Assembly (NCBI GenBank): GCA_028284465.1
Contig: JANQRR010000024.1
Location: 16,061-80,060, forward strand
DNA: 64,000 bases
Source of the DNA: Gammaproteobacteria bacterium
GTDB taxonomy: Bacteria; Pseudomonadota; Gammaproteobacteria; JAJFKO01
Reading direction: 5' to 3'
Both the position numbers and the translations under genes were made by a program. Shown piece after piece: positions 1 to 11,760 of this stretch; the stretch's first letter is position 1; each line of letters begins with the position of its first letter. The notes below the pieces were generated by a model that was given only the letters and a program-made list of their open reading frames with translations, had not been told where the DNA came from and did no database searches.

Positions 1-1
1 A

Positions 2-94
2 GATATCTTAGCATATAAATTACTAGCTCAACACGGCAAATCATGCGAAAATCCAATTTTTCAACTATGTACTGATCTGATAAACATACCGTGA
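2..94 (+). CDS. 3' end of an unidentified gene (partial)
   Basis: Only this frame stays open from the window edge; the other two forward frames hit stops within 20 bases. It encodes about 30 C-terminal residues ending in LINIP and stops with TGA whose bases overlap the GTG start of folD in a GTGA arrangement. Such a 4-base overlap is typical of translational coupling in bacterial operons, so this is probably a real upstream gene co-transcribed with folD. The visible fragment is too short to name a family. Confidence 0.5.
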   Translation, partial: DILAYKLLAQHGKSCENPIFQLCTDLINIP

Positions 95-948
95 CAGCAA
101 AAATTATTGATGGCAAAGCCATAGCACAACAATTACGACATCAAATTGCCGAACGCGTCAATGCTAGACTCACAAAAGGCATGCGCGCGCCTGGGCTTGC
201 TGTGGTTCTGGTAGGCGATGATCATGCCTCAATGATTTATGTTAACCGCAAGCGCCAAGCGTGCGAAGCAGTTGGGATTATTTCCGAATTTCATGATTTG
301 CCCGCCACTGTCAGTGAATCAGAATTGCTAACACTCATTGACAATCTCAACGCTGATCCCAAAATTGACGGCATTCTCGTTCAGTTACCATTACCTGATC
401 ATATTGACCCCAATAAAATTGTTGAACGCATTCAAGTTGATAAAGATGTTGATGGCTTTCACCCCTTTAATCTCGGGCGATTAGCACAACGTCGTCCATT
501 ATTGCGCCCGTGCACACCTCACGGTGTTATGACAATGCTTGAACACATTGGCTTCAAACCGCATGGTGTTAACGCAGTTGTCGTAGGCGCATCTAACATC
601 GTTGGTCGCCCCATGGCATTAGAATTACTACACGCTGGCTGCACCGTCACTATTTGTCATCGATTTACCCGCGACCTTGCGCAACATGTTAAACACGCAG
701 AATTACTCGTGGTTGCCATAGGTAAAACTGGCATTATTGATAGTGATTGGATCAAACCCGAAGCAATTGTCATTGATATTGGCATGAATCGCTTAGAAAA
801 TGGTAAACTGATGGGAGATATTGATTTTGAGTCGGCTGCCAAGCGTGCCAGCTGGATCACTCCAGTGCCAGGAGGCGTAGGCCCAATGACCGTCGCCACT
901 CTACTACAAAATACGTTATTTGCTGCTGAAGAATTTCATCATGAATAA
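91..948 (+). CDS. folD: Bifunctional methylenetetrahydrofolate dehydrogenase / cyclohydrolase FolD
   Basis: FolD converts 5,10-methylene-THF to 5,10-methenyl-THF (NADP-dependent) and then to 10-formyl-THF in the cytoplasm, feeding purine synthesis and initiator tRNA formylation. The 285 residues match the family length. Visible hallmarks are Tyr50 and Lys54 in [10 protein letters not shown] (the catalytic Lys region), the folate-site stretch [10 protein letters not shown] near residue 95, the nucleotide-binding [10 protein letters not shown] near residue 168, and the C-terminal signature [12 protein letters not shown]. The start is GTG, overlapping the stop of the upstream frame by four bases. 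Downstream, the lipoprotein gene starts inside the last codons of folD, so three genes appear coupled. Confidence 0.96.
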   Translation: MTAKIIDGKAIAQQLRHQIAERVNARLTKGMRAPGLAVVLVGDDHASMIYVNRKRQACEAVGIISEFHDLPATVSESELLTLIDNLNADPKIDGILVQLPLPDHIDPNKIVERIQVDKDVDGFHPFNLGRLAQRRPLLRPCTPHGVMTMLEHIGFKPHGVNAVVVGASNIVGRPMALELLHAGCTVTICHRFTRDLAQHVKHAELLVVAIGKTGIIDSDWIKPEAIVIDIGMNRLENGKLMGDIDFESAAKRASWITPVPGGVGPMTVATLLQNTLFAAEEFHHE

Positions 949-1327
949 AAGTACATTATTATTCTGCAAATTTAGCATCATCATTATGTTGCTTTGTGGT
1001 TGCTACAGTTTATTAACAGGCTGTCACTCAGTAAAGTTCAACCCTAAAACATTTAGCTTTGTACCAAACGACAGCACCATGGTAAAACAAGGTAAAGCTA
1101 ATTTCTTAGCACAACATTATGATCGCGCTTTCAAACAATTAATGGTGCCCGCAAAACATGGTAATCCAGAAGCACAATATGCTATCGGTTACATGTATTA
1201 TTATGGTAAAGGTGTTAAACAAGATAAACCTTTGGGTACTACATGGATCAACAAATCCGCTAAGCAAGGTAATAAGCAAGCTATCGCGTCGTTGAAGATT
1301 TTAGAGCAAAATAATATAACCAATTAA
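941..1327 (+). CDS. Small Sel1-repeat lipoprotein
   Basis: I place the start at the ATG overlapping the folD stop rather than an upstream in-frame TTG, because it opens directly into a signal peptide: basic N-terminus, hydrophobic stretch, and the lipobox LTGC with Cys28 as the likely lipidated residue. The mature 100-residue part contains one clear Sel1-like TPR unit ([18 protein letters not shown]) and a second, partial one ([20 protein letters not shown]). Sel1 repeats form alpha-solenoids for protein-protein contact. The product is probably a membrane-anchored periplasmic adaptor; its partner is unknown. It sits between folD and thiC, only 34 bases before thiC. Confidence 0.75.
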   Translation: MNKSTLLFCKFSIIIMLLCGCYSLLTGCHSVKFNPKTFSFVPNDSTMVKQGKANFLAQHYDRAFKQLMVPAKHGNPEAQYAIGYMYYYGKGVKQDKPLGTTWINKSAKQGNKQAIASLKILEQNNITN

Positions 1328-1337
1328 TAGTCTTTGA

Positions 1338-4255
<2,918 letters not shown>

Positions 4256-4268
4256 AGGAACTTAGATA

Positions 4269-4472
4269 ATGCTAAAGATCACTTTAAATGGCGACCTGAT
4301 AGAACTAAAGGCTGCTTGCAGTGTCACACAAGCATTACATCATTGGGGCTATAATCCTCATGATATTGCCATTGCTATTAACCAAATTTTTGTATCACGT
4401 AATGATTATGCGACTACTATGTTACAGAATAATGATATCGTTGACATTGTTGCGCCGATGCAGGGAGGATAA
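4269..4472 (+). CDS. thiS: Sulfur carrier protein ThiS
   Basis: A 67-residue ubiquitin-like sulfur carrier. The C-terminus ends exactly in the Gly-Gly tail (APMQGG) that ThiF adenylates and that is converted to a thiocarboxylate, the sulfur donor for ThiG. The N-terminal strand [13 protein letters not shown] and the [13 protein letters not shown] region before the tail fit the beta-grasp fold. The GlyGly codons GGAGGA double as the Shine-Dalgarno sequence for thiG, whose ATG shares a base with the thiS stop, so production of carrier and thiazole synthase is probably coupled. Confidence 0.95.
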   Translation: MLKITLNGDLIELKAACSVTQALHHWGYNPHDIAIAINQIFVSRNDYATTMLQNNDIVDIVAPMQGG

Positions 4473-5269
4473 TGCCTATGTGGAACGTTGCTGATAAAAC
4501 CTTAAAAAACCGTTTAATTCTTGGCACTGCTTTATATCCTTCGATCGAGATCATGAAACAAGCGATTATTGCAGCAGAAGTTGATATGGTAACCGTTTCG
4601 CTGCGTCGTCAAAAAATGAATGACCGTGGCAATAATTATTTTTGGGATTGTATCAAAGAATTAGGCTGTCAAGTATTGCCTAACACCGCCGGTTGTCGTA
4701 CTGCAAAAGAAGCTATAACTACTGCATTAATGGCTCGAGAAATTTTTAATACTAACTGGATCAAACTAGAAGTGATTGGTGATGATCATACGCTGCAACC
4801 CGATCCTTTTGAATTAGTGATTGCTACTAAAGAATTAATAAGCCAAGGCTTTGAAGTTTTGCCTTATTGCACTGAAGATTTAATTTTATGTCAGCGTTTA
4901 GTTGAGCACGGTTGTAATGTCTTAATGCCCTGGGGAGCACCTATTGGCTCCGGCCAAGGATTGTGTAATCCGTTTGCACTTAAAACCTTGCGCCAACGCT
5001 TTCCGGATCTTACTTTAATTATTGATGCTGGTATTGGTACACCATCACATGCAATTGCTGGTATAGAAATGGGTTATGATGGGATTATTCTAAATAGTGC
5101 CGTCGCCCTCGCCGATGCTCCTATCACCATGGCAAAAGCTTTTAATTTAGCGATAAAAGCCGGACGTTATGCTTATGAAGCAGGTGCTATTCCAGCGCGA
5201 GAGTTAGCTAAGCCGAGCACACCATTATTAGACACACCATTTTGGCATCAGGAAACAACTAATGACTAA
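4472..5269 (+). CDS. thiG: Thiazole synthase ThiG
   Basis: ThiG is the TIM-barrel enzyme that condenses deoxyxylulose 5-phosphate, iminoglycine and ThiS thiocarboxylate into the thiazole phosphate. At 265 residues it is family length. The Schiff-base lysine lies in [10 protein letters not shown], and the phosphate-binding region APIGSGQG and the barrel strand [11 protein letters not shown] are recognisable. Either the ATG overlapping the thiS stop or one two codons later could be the start; the SD is within thiS. The 3' end overlaps thiDE by eight bases. Confidence 0.96.
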   Translation: MPMWNVADKTLKNRLILGTALYPSIEIMKQAIIAAEVDMVTVSLRRQKMNDRGNNYFWDCIKELGCQVLPNTAGCRTAKEAITTALMAREIFNTNWIKLEVIGDDHTLQPDPFELVIATKELISQGFEVLPYCTEDLILCQRLVEHGCNVLMPWGAPIGSGQGLCNPFALKTLRQRFPDLTLIIDAGIGTPSHAIAGIEMGYDGIILNSAVALADAPITMAKAFNLAIKAGRYAYEAGAIPARELAKPSTPLLDTPFWHQETTND

Positions 5270-6731
5270 GCCTATCGTATGGACTATCGCAGCTTCTGAC
5301 TCGGGTGGGGGTGCTGGGATCCAAGCTGATCTTCATACTATGCAAGCACTCAACGTTCATGGCTGTTCAGTGATCACAGCCGTTACCGCGCAAAACAGTG
5401 TAGAAATTAATGATATTTTTACTATATCAAGCGACAGTATTGCTGCGCAGATTAATGCATTACATACCGATTTGCCAGCACAAGCTATTAAACTCGGTGT
5501 CCTTGGTTCATCTGCGGCAATGATGGTTATTGCACAATACCTTAAAACCTATCATGGTTATGTTATTTATGATCCTGTACTCATGTCAACTACCGGCACA
5601 GCGTTTTTAAATTCTACTCATAAAGATTTACTCATCCAACATATTTTACCTCATGTTGACGTATTAACTCCAAATATTGCTGAAGCAGAATTTCTAACTG
5701 GCATGACTATCCAATCATATGAAGATATCGAAAAAGCTGCTGATCAAATCTTAACTTTAGGTGTTAACAATGTATTGATCACGGGTGGCCACACCAATGA
5801 TCATAAATTCTCACAAGATTATTGGACTAATAGTAAAGGATCTTGTTGGCTGGCCCAACAACGTTTGCAACATGATCATCATCATGGTTCCGGATGCACA
5901 TTATCTTCTGCAATCGCAGCCAGTTTAGCATTAGGCCACGATATAAAAAATGCTATAGTGATCGCGAAAATGTATACCACGCAAGGCATTCGTCAAGCCA
6001 TTCAAATTGGCCAAGGTGCTGGATCCGTTGCTCATCGTCAATGGCCAGAATCAATTGACGATTTGCCAATTATAAATAATCAACCTATCACTACACCTCA
6101 GGCTAATTTTACCTTTCCAAGCATGAGCGATGATATGATTGATAATATCTATCCGCTTGTTGATAGTGCTGTTTGGGTTGAAAAACTTCTATCATTAGGT
6201 GTGAAAACTATTCAATTACGGATCAAAGATCAAACTGACAAAAATATTGAACATGAAATTAAACAAGCAGTACAATTAGCTAATGATCATAACGCAACTT
6301 TATTTATTAATGACTATTGGGAATTAGCTATTAAACACCATGCACAAGGGGTTCATCTTGGCCAAGATGATCTACTCACTGCCGATCTTAATGCCATTGC
6401 CAATGCCGGTTTATATCTTGGGCTAAGCACACATAATTATTTTGATTTAGCAAAAATTTATTGGTTGCGACCTTCCTACGTCGCTTGCGGCCCGATTTTT
6501 CCAACCAAAAGTAAAATATTTTCGTACGCACCAGTGGGCGTAGATTATTTACAGCGTTGCCGACAATTAGTGCCCTGCCCGCTCATAGCCATCGGTGGTA
6601 TTAATCAAAATAATCTAAGCCAAATACTAGCTACTGGTGTGCGTCATGTTGCGGTGATTTCTGCAGTGACCAAAGCCAATAAGCCAGAAATCGCTCTCCA
6701 ACAATTTAATAGCATAATTTGTAGTGTATAA
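5262..6731 (+). CDS. thiDE: Fused HMP-phosphate kinase / thiamine-phosphate synthase ThiDE
   Basis: A two-domain fusion of 489 residues. Residues 1 to about 260 are ThiD: the substrate loop [15 protein letters not shown] near the N-terminus and the anion-hole [12 protein letters not shown] are clear, so it should phosphorylate HMP and HMP-P. Residues about 290-489 are ThiE: IQLRIKDQ, the Mg/PPi residues of [19 protein letters not shown] and the closing phosphate site IAIGGI. It joins HMP-PP with thiazole phosphate to give thiamine phosphate. Start overlaps thiG. Fusing consecutive pathway steps is known in this group; domain order here is D then E. Confidence 0.95.
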   Translation: MTKPIVWTIAASDSGGGAGIQADLHTMQALNVHGCSVITAVTAQNSVEINDIFTISSDSIAAQINALHTDLPAQAIKLGVLGSSAAMMVIAQYLKTYHGYVIYDPVLMSTTGTAFLNSTHKDLLIQHILPHVDVLTPNIAEAEFLTGMTIQSYEDIEKAADQILTLGVNNVLITGGHTNDHKFSQDYWTNSKGSCWLAQQRLQHDHHHGSGCTLSSAIAASLALGHDIKNAIVIAKMYTTQGIRQAIQIGQGAGSVAHRQWPESIDDLPIINNQPITTPQANFTFPSMSDDMIDNIYPLVDSAVWVEKLLSLGVKTIQLRIKDQTDKNIEHEIKQAVQLANDHNATLFINDYWELAIKHHAQGVHLGQDDLLTADLNAIANAGLYLGLSTHNYFDLAKIYWLRPSYVACGPIFPTKSKIFSYAPVGVDYLQRCRQLVPCPLIAIGGINQNNLSQILATGVRHVAVISAVTKANKPEIALQQFNSIICSV

Positions 6732-6745
6732 TAGCCATTATTGCG

Positions 6746-6780
6746 CTGGATTGCTTCGTCGTTTCACTCCTCGCAATGAC
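6746..6780. repeat. REP-like palindromic repeat, single arm
   Basis: One arm of the repeat family that recurs through the window: it begins CTGGATTGCTTC and ends CTCGCAATGAC, here with GTCGTTTCA in the middle. It lies in the 87-base gap between thiDE and thiF. Without a matching second arm it cannot form the long hairpin seen elsewhere. It does not break any gene. Confidence 0.85.
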
Positions 6781-6818
6781 AAACAGTAATAACAATAATA
6801 ACGACAACAACAGTAACA

Positions 6819-7931
6819 ATGACAATAGAAAGTATAATGGATACAGAAGAGCTATCACGTTACCAACGCCAATTAAACTTAAATGAAATCGGCGAGAATG
6901 GCCAACGTAAATTAAAACATGCGCGCGTGCTATGCATTGGCGCAGGCGGTTTAGGTTCGCCATTGCTATTATATTTAGCTGCTGCAGGTGTCGGCACTAT
7001 TGGCATTATCGATCATGACATAGTTGAACTCTCTAACTTACAACGCCAAATTATTTACTCTGAAACTGATATTAAACAAAAAAAAGTAGCTGCAGCAAAA
7101 GCTCACTTACAAAAATTAAATTCTCATATTACTATCATTGACCATCCAACAAATCTAAATGAATCTAATGCCCTTAACATTATCAATCAATACGATATTA
7201 TTGCTGATGGTAGCGACAATTTTGCAACGAAATATTTAGTGAACGATGCGTGTTGCCATTTAAATAAACCCAATGTATTTGCCAGCGTATTGCAATTTCA
7301 AGGCCAATGTTCGATCTTTAGCACCAGCAAAGGACCTTGCTATCGCTGCTTATTTCCTTCACCACCTTCGATTAACACCCCTAACTGTACACAAGCTGGT
7401 GTGTTAGGTGTAGTCCCTGGGATCATAGGCTCGATCCAAGCAACCGAAGTGATCAAATTAATTTTAAATATTGGCGAACCATTAATTGGCAAATTACTCA
7501 CATTCAATGCACTTGACATGTCATGGCAAAAAATAACTTTGCCAGTTGATCCACATTGTAAAATATGTGCTTTGCAAACACCCTTTGAGCAATTACCACG
7601 TTATCAAATTAATTGTGAATTACCTGACAATCGCATGACAGTTGCTGAGTTAACGACATTACTGCAACAACATGAACAGCATGATTTATTATTATTGGAT
7701 GTCCGCCAACCTCATGAATACGCTAACTATAATATTAACGGAACATTAATTCCGCTAACCGAATTGCCACAACAACTAAACACGCTCGATAGAAACAAAA
7801 AGATAATTGTGCATTGTAAATCAGGCCCTCGCAGCATTGCAGCGGTTAATTTATTACTAGCGCATGGATTCACTGACGTTAGTTATCTTCAGGGTGGTTT
7901 GCAAGCTTGGGTGCAGGCCAAAGCGAACTAA
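6819..7931 (+). CDS. thiF: ThiF/MoeB-family adenylyltransferase with C-terminal rhodanese domain
   Basis: An E1-like enzyme that adenylates the C-terminus of a sulfur carrier, here most likely ThiS given the operon. Residues 15-245 hold the ATP site GAGGLGSP (from residue 41), the acidic end of strand two (IDHDIVELSNLQRQI), the adenylation Asp region ADGSDNF, and two Cys pairs (CYRC and CKIC) that bind zinc. Residues about 265-370 form a rhodanese domain with the active-site loop HCKSGPRS, so sulfur transfer and adenylation are joined in one protein, as in MoeBR/MOCS3-type enzymes. The start may be the second Met six codons on. A REP arm separates it from thiDE. Its 3' end overlaps the convergent ThiE-like gene by 53 bases. 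Confidence 0.9.
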   Translation: MTIESIMDTEELSRYQRQLNLNEIGENGQRKLKHARVLCIGAGGLGSPLLLYLAAAGVGTIGIIDHDIVELSNLQRQIIYSETDIKQKKVAAAKAHLQKLNSHITIIDHPTNLNESNALNIINQYDIIADGSDNFATKYLVNDACCHLNKPNVFASVLQFQGQCSIFSTSKGPCYRCLFPSPPSINTPNCTQAGVLGVVPGIIGSIQATEVIKLILNIGEPLIGKLLTFNALDMSWQKITLPVDPHCKICALQTPFEQLPRYQINCELPDNRMTVAELTTLLQQHEQHDLLLLDVRQPHEYANYNINGTLIPLTELPQQLNTLDRNKKIIVHCKSGPRSIAAVNLLLAHGFTDVSYLQGGLQAWVQAKAN

Positions 7932-8502
7932 TAGCCGCAATACCGTAACCACCGCAAGCTTTTACCTGTGGTAAATGATCAGGCGTCATCCCACCTAAAG
8001 CATAAATAGGGACATCCACTTGCGCGCATAACGCTTGAAATTTTTCCCATCCTAATGGAGTGGCATGTGGATGAGTTGTGGTTGCTAATACGGGTGACAA
8101 AGTCACTAGATCAGCTCCAAGCTGTTTAGCACGCTGCAACTCATCAATATTATGACATGCACAAGAAATAATTTTATGCGTTGGCAACGATTTAAACTCT
8201 TTAATAAGTTTATCACTACTTAGATGAATACCATCAGCTGCTAAAGTTTCTGCGGTGTTAACATCGCAATTTAGTAAAAGTTTGGCGTTATATTGATGAC
8301 ACAACTTAATAGCAGATTGTGCTAATGCCTGATAAGCAGCGAGTGATAAAGTTTTTGCCCGCAATTGAACTAAACGAATGCCTTGTTCAAGACAGGCAGT
8401 TAATGTCGCTAAAAACTCTTTAGGCTGACGTGGATCTGCACCTGTTACTAAATACCAAGGTGGCAGAATAAAATTTTTTTCATTTACTGCAATTCGATCC
8501 AT
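7879..8502 (-). CDS. Stand-alone ThiE/TenI-like protein
   Basis: A 207-residue TIM-barrel protein of the thiamine-phosphate synthase superfamily: WYLVTGAD, RLVQLRAKT, LLLNCDVNTAETLAADGIHLSS, LSPVLATTTHPHATPLGW and YALGGM are the family blocks in order. The SPVL...HP...LGW form is the version usually found as the C-terminal half of MutT-ThiE fusion proteins, but no Nudix domain is present here. It may be a second thiamine-phosphate synthase, a TenI-like enzyme or a hydrolase regulator; catalysis is uncertain. The start overlaps the end of the aldehyde dehydrogenase by 19 bases, so the two are probably co-transcribed; it converges on thiF. Confidence 0.75.
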   Translation of the reverse strand: MDRIAVNEKNFILPPWYLVTGADPRQPKEFLATLTACLEQGIRLVQLRAKTLSLAAYQALAQSAIKLCHQYNAKLLLNCDVNTAETLAADGIHLSSDKLIKEFKSLPTHKIISCACHNIDELQRAKQLGADLVTLSPVLATTTHPHATPLGWEKFQALCAQVDVPIYALGGMTPDHLPQVKACGGYGIAAISSLWPAPKLANHPEDN

Positions 8503-9974
8503 GTGGTTTTCACTTCGGAATAAATATCAAACGACCGCAATGAACCCAAGCGACCAATACCTGATTGTTTATAACCTCCGAAGGTAACTGTATCATTACC
8601 TCGACTAACGGAATTAATTGAAACGACACCAGCGCGTAACGCACGCGCCGCTTTATGAGCTTTATTAAGATCATTAGTCCATATTCCAGCTGCTAATCCA
8701 TAACTTGTGTCATTTGCTATTTTAATCGCGGTATCGAAATCATCGAAGCTGATCACTGATAACACTGGGCCGAAAATTTCTTCTTGTGCAATCACCATAT
8801 TATTTTTAACTTTATCAAACACCGTGGGTTCAACGTAATAACCACCGGAATCTGCATGCTTGCGTTCACCACCAAGCGCTAATTGAGCGCCCTCTTTGCG
8901 CCCTTTTTCAATGTAACTTAACACTTTATCAAGTTGGTTTTTATCAACAATCGTACCCATTTTTGTCGTGGGATTTAATGGATCACTTGGCTGATAATGT
9001 TTACTAACACCAATAATGCCTTCGATTAATTGATCTTTGATTTTTCGATCCGCTATCAAGCGAGTTGGCGCACAACAGATCTGCCCAGAATTTTTAAACA
9101 CCCCATAAGCAGATTGTTCTATTGCTTTTTCTATATTGCAATCTGCCATAACAATGTTTGGTGATTTACCGCCACATTCAAGCCAAACGCGTTTCATATT
9201 TGATTGCGAACTGTAATGTAATAATAGCTTACCCACTTCTGTTGAACCAGTAAACGACACTACATCAACATCCATGTGCATACCTAATGCTTGCCCAGCA
9301 GTTTCACCAAACCCTGGCAATACTTGAATAGCACCTGCTGGCACACCCGCTGCAAGCGCTAATTCGCCAAATTTAATCGCTGTTAATGGTGATTGCTCTG
9401 CTGGTTTAACAATGACTGAATTACCCATTGCCAACGCTGGCACTACTCTGGAACATGCTAAATAAAAAGGAAAATTCCACGGCACAATACATGCCACCAC
9501 TCCACAAGGTTCACGCGTGATCATACCTAAAATGTTACTTTCAGTTGGCGCAATATCATCGTAAATTTTATCAATCGCTTCTGCATAATAACGCACAGTT
9601 TCTACTGCACCAGCAATATCGCCGTTAAAACTATCGTTAATAGGTTTACCCATATCAAGCGTTTCTAAAACTGCTAATTCTAAATGATGTTGTGCAATTA
9701 AATCTGCTAATTTTAATAATACTTTTTTGCGCTCTTGTGGTGACTGTTGCGCCCAAGTGCCTTTTTGAAAGGTGTCACGCGCTATCTTAACGGCTTTATC
9801 AACATCAACTTGATCACAACTAGCAACCTTTGTTAACACCTTGCCATCGATAGGGCTAATAGTTTCAAATGTTTCACCCGAGGCGGCTGCGGTTTTTTTG
9901 CCATTAATAATTGCTTGATTATCATATGTCAATTTAGTGATCTGTTGTTGGATGATATCGGTGGTTAATTCCAT
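8484..9974 (-). CDS. NAD(P)-dependent aldehyde dehydrogenase, PuuC-like
   Basis: A full-length 496-residue aldehyde dehydrogenase. The N-terminal block GETFETISPIDGK, the cofactor-binding VPWNFPFYLA, FTGSTEVGK, the general-base Glu in LECGGKSPN (about residue 265) and the nucleophilic Cys in SGQICCAP (about residue 298) are intact. Overall wording is closest to gamma-glutamyl-gamma-aminobutyraldehyde dehydrogenase (PuuC) and betaine-aldehyde-type enzymes, so it probably oxidises an omega-amino or acyl aldehyde, but the substrate cannot be read from sequence. An AAGGAGC-like SD precedes the ATG. It is transcribed with the ThiE-like gene. Confidence 0.9.
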   Translation of the reverse strand: MELTTDIIQQQITKLTYDNQAIINGKKTAAASGETFETISPIDGKVLTKVASCDQVDVDKAVKIARDTFQKGTWAQQSPQERKKVLLKLADLIAQHHLELAVLETLDMGKPINDSFNGDIAGAVETVRYYAEAIDKIYDDIAPTESNILGMITREPCGVVACIVPWNFPFYLACSRVVPALAMGNSVIVKPAEQSPLTAIKFGELALAAGVPAGAIQVLPGFGETAGQALGMHMDVDVVSFTGSTEVGKLLLHYSSQSNMKRVWLECGGKSPNIVMADCNIEKAIEQSAYGVFKNSGQICCAPTRLIADRKIKDQLIEGIIGVSKHYQPSDPLNPTTKMGTIVDKNQLDKVLSYIEKGRKEGAQLALGGERKHADSGGYYVEPTVFDKVKNNMVIAQEEIFGPVLSVISFDDFDTAIKIANDTSYGLAAGIWTNDLNKAHKAARALRAGVVSINSVSRGNDTVTFGGYKQSGIGRLGSLRSFDIYSEVKTTWIELQ

Positions 9975-10236
9975 GCGTAAGCTCCTTTAATTAGGTTTGC
10001 TGGATTACTGGATTGCTTCGTCGTTGCACTCCTCGCAATGACAAATAAGAATGACGTATTTACAAATATAAATATTATATATTAAAAAAATTTATTGACT
10101 ACTGTAAATGTTAATTAAAAAACGATTATAAAATCAAGTATTTTTGTGGCTTTTCAGTTGTTTTTTACGATAGCTCTTGCTATCTTGATACATACGATCT
10201 TTTAAGCAACACATTACTATCAATAATTCACCAACT
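9975..10236. other. Divergent intergenic region with a REP arm and a small hairpin
   Basis: This gap separates the leftward aldehyde dehydrogenase from the rightward CoA-transferase and must hold both promoters. About 10009-10042 is a single REP arm (CTGGATTGCTTC ... CTCGCAATGAC). The centre is extremely AT-rich. A perfect stem-loop GATAGC-TCTT-GCTATC lies near 10169-10184; it lacks a T tract, so it may be an operator or a 5'-UTR structure. I could not pick a convincing -35/-10 pair. Confidence 0.5.
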
Positions 10237-11607
10237 ATGACTGCATTAAACAGTATACTGAAAACTGCAAATATCACTACACCTTCACTTGATAATATTA
10301 TTATCGAAGGCAAAGATCCTATTTTACCTACACCTTTTTTGCTTGGTGAAGCCGGCGGCGCTGCTTTAGCAGCTATTGGCTATATGGCAGCAGAATTATG
10401 GTATTTAAAAACCAAACGACAACAAACCGTGCACATTACAGTAAGAGACGCGGCGATATGCCAACGATCTCATTGTTATTTAACCATAGTCGATGGTGAA
10501 ACGCCTGCTCTATGGAGCCCAATTTCAGGATTTTATCAAACCCAAGATCATCGTTGGATCCAATTACATTGTAATTTTCCTCATCATAAAACCGGCGTAC
10601 TTAAATTTCTTAATTGCAAAGATGATAAAACCTCGGTACAAAATGCGATTAAACAGTGGGATGCTGAAAAATTAGAAACTGAATTAAGTAATTTAAGTTT
10701 ATGTGCAGCGATGATCCGCAGCCCAACTGAATGGCATGCGAGTGAACATTATCAAGCAACTGCAGCATTACCATTATTCGACATTATTAAAATTGGCGAC
10801 AGTGATCCCGAACCGTTACCAACGGGTTCCATGCCATTATCTGGCATTAAAGCACTAGACTTAACTCGAGTAATTTCCGGTCCAGTTTGCGGCAAAACGC
10901 TTGCTGAACATGGTGCTACTGTAATGCGGGTTTCTAGTCCTAATTTACCATTTATCCCGCCACTAGTGATGGATACCGGCCAAGGAAAATTATCGACTTA
11001 CCTTGATCTACGTCAAGCTGCAGATAAAACAACTTTGAATAATCTCATTAAAACTGCTGATGTATTTTCACAATCTTATCGTCCTGGCGCAATGGATGAA
11101 ATGGGTTACTCACCACGAGCATTAGCGAAACTCAGACCAGGAATTATTTATGTCAGCTTGAGTGCTTATTCGCACGTTGGTCCATGGGCAAATAAACATG
11201 GCTATGATAGCTTGGTACAATCAGCGACTGGAATTGTGCATGAACAAAGTAACGGTAAAACTCCACAACACTTGCCTGCTCAATCACTTGATTATATTAC
11301 TGGATTTTTATCTGCATTTGCGACGATGTTAGCATTAAAACAACGTGCCCTGCATGGCGGCAGTTATTTAATACGCGTATCGTTATTACAAACTGCCCAC
11401 TGGTTACAAAATCTAGGTCGCGTTAAAGGTGAATATAGCCAATGCCAGCTACCACAAAAAGCTGATGTTACTGATTTACTCATCGAACAAGACAGTGCAT
11501 TTGGTCGCCTACAATATTTAAAACCAGTACTGAAGTTATCTGAAACCCAGCCTTTTTATGCTTTTCCTAGTGTGCCGCTTGGCACTGACAAACCATTATG
11601 GCCTTAA
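10237..11607 (+). CDS. CaiB/BaiF (family III) CoA-transferase
   Basis: A 456-residue cytoplasmic protein. The C-terminal two thirds carry the family III signature: LSGIKALDLTRVISGPVCGKTLAEHGATVMRV in short blocks, VFSQSYRPGAMDEMG, PGIIYVSLSAY and HGYDSLVQSATGI, where Asp at about residue 323 aligns with the acyl-anhydride-forming aspartate. The N-terminal 190 residues resemble a second, degraded copy of the same fold, as in long family members. The family moves CoA between carboxylic acids or acts as a racemase; the substrate is unknown. It stands alone between a REP-containing gap and a strong promoter for the next operon. Confidence 0.82.
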   Translation: MTALNSILKTANITTPSLDNIIIEGKDPILPTPFLLGEAGGAALAAIGYMAAELWYLKTKRQQTVHITVRDAAICQRSHCYLTIVDGETPALWSPISGFYQTQDHRWIQLHCNFPHHKTGVLKFLNCKDDKTSVQNAIKQWDAEKLETELSNLSLCAAMIRSPTEWHASEHYQATAALPLFDIIKIGDSDPEPLPTGSMPLSGIKALDLTRVISGPVCGKTLAEHGATVMRVSSPNLPFIPPLVMDTGQGKLSTYLDLRQAADKTTLNNLIKTADVFSQSYRPGAMDEMGYSPRALAKLRPGIIYVSLSAYSHVGPWANKHGYDSLVQSATGIVHEQSNGKTPQHLPAQSLDYITGFLSAFATMLALKQRALHGGSYLIRVSLLQTAHWLQNLGRVKGEYSQCQLPQKADVTDLLIEQDSAFGRLQYLKPVLKLSETQPFYAFPSVPLGTDKPLWP

Positions 11608-11626
11608 TATTTTCAAACGACCTCTC

Positions 11627-11656
11627 TTTACATTTTTGTAAAAACCATGATATAAT
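11627..11656 (+). promoter_or_regulatory. Sigma-70-type promoter for the MFS-hydrolase-Nudix unit
   Basis: A TTTACA -35 (11627-11632) is followed after 18 bases by a perfect TATAAT -10 (11651-11656). It lies just after the CoA-transferase stop and about 105 bases before the MFS gene, giving a leader of roughly 98 bases that contains a nine-codon mini-ORF. Confidence 0.65.
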
Positions 11657-11691
11657 TATCACCGTTTATTAATTTTGATGAGACCTAAATT

Positions 11692-11721
11692 ATGAAAGTG
11701 TTCAAGAGCTTAACTCGCTGA
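11692..11721 (+). other. Mini-ORF MKVFKSLTR in the leader of the MFS transporter gene
   Basis: An ATG at 11692 opens a nine-codon frame ending in TGA, between the promoter and the transporter start. Short inverted bases AAGAG and CTCTT overlap its end and are followed by TTGTTATTTT. This could be a translated leader for attenuation, but the stem is weak and the mini-ORF has a poor Shine-Dalgarno sequence, so chance is possible. Confidence 0.25.
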
Positions 11722-11760
11722 TCTCTTTGTTATTTTAACGCTTTCACTTAGGAAATCATC

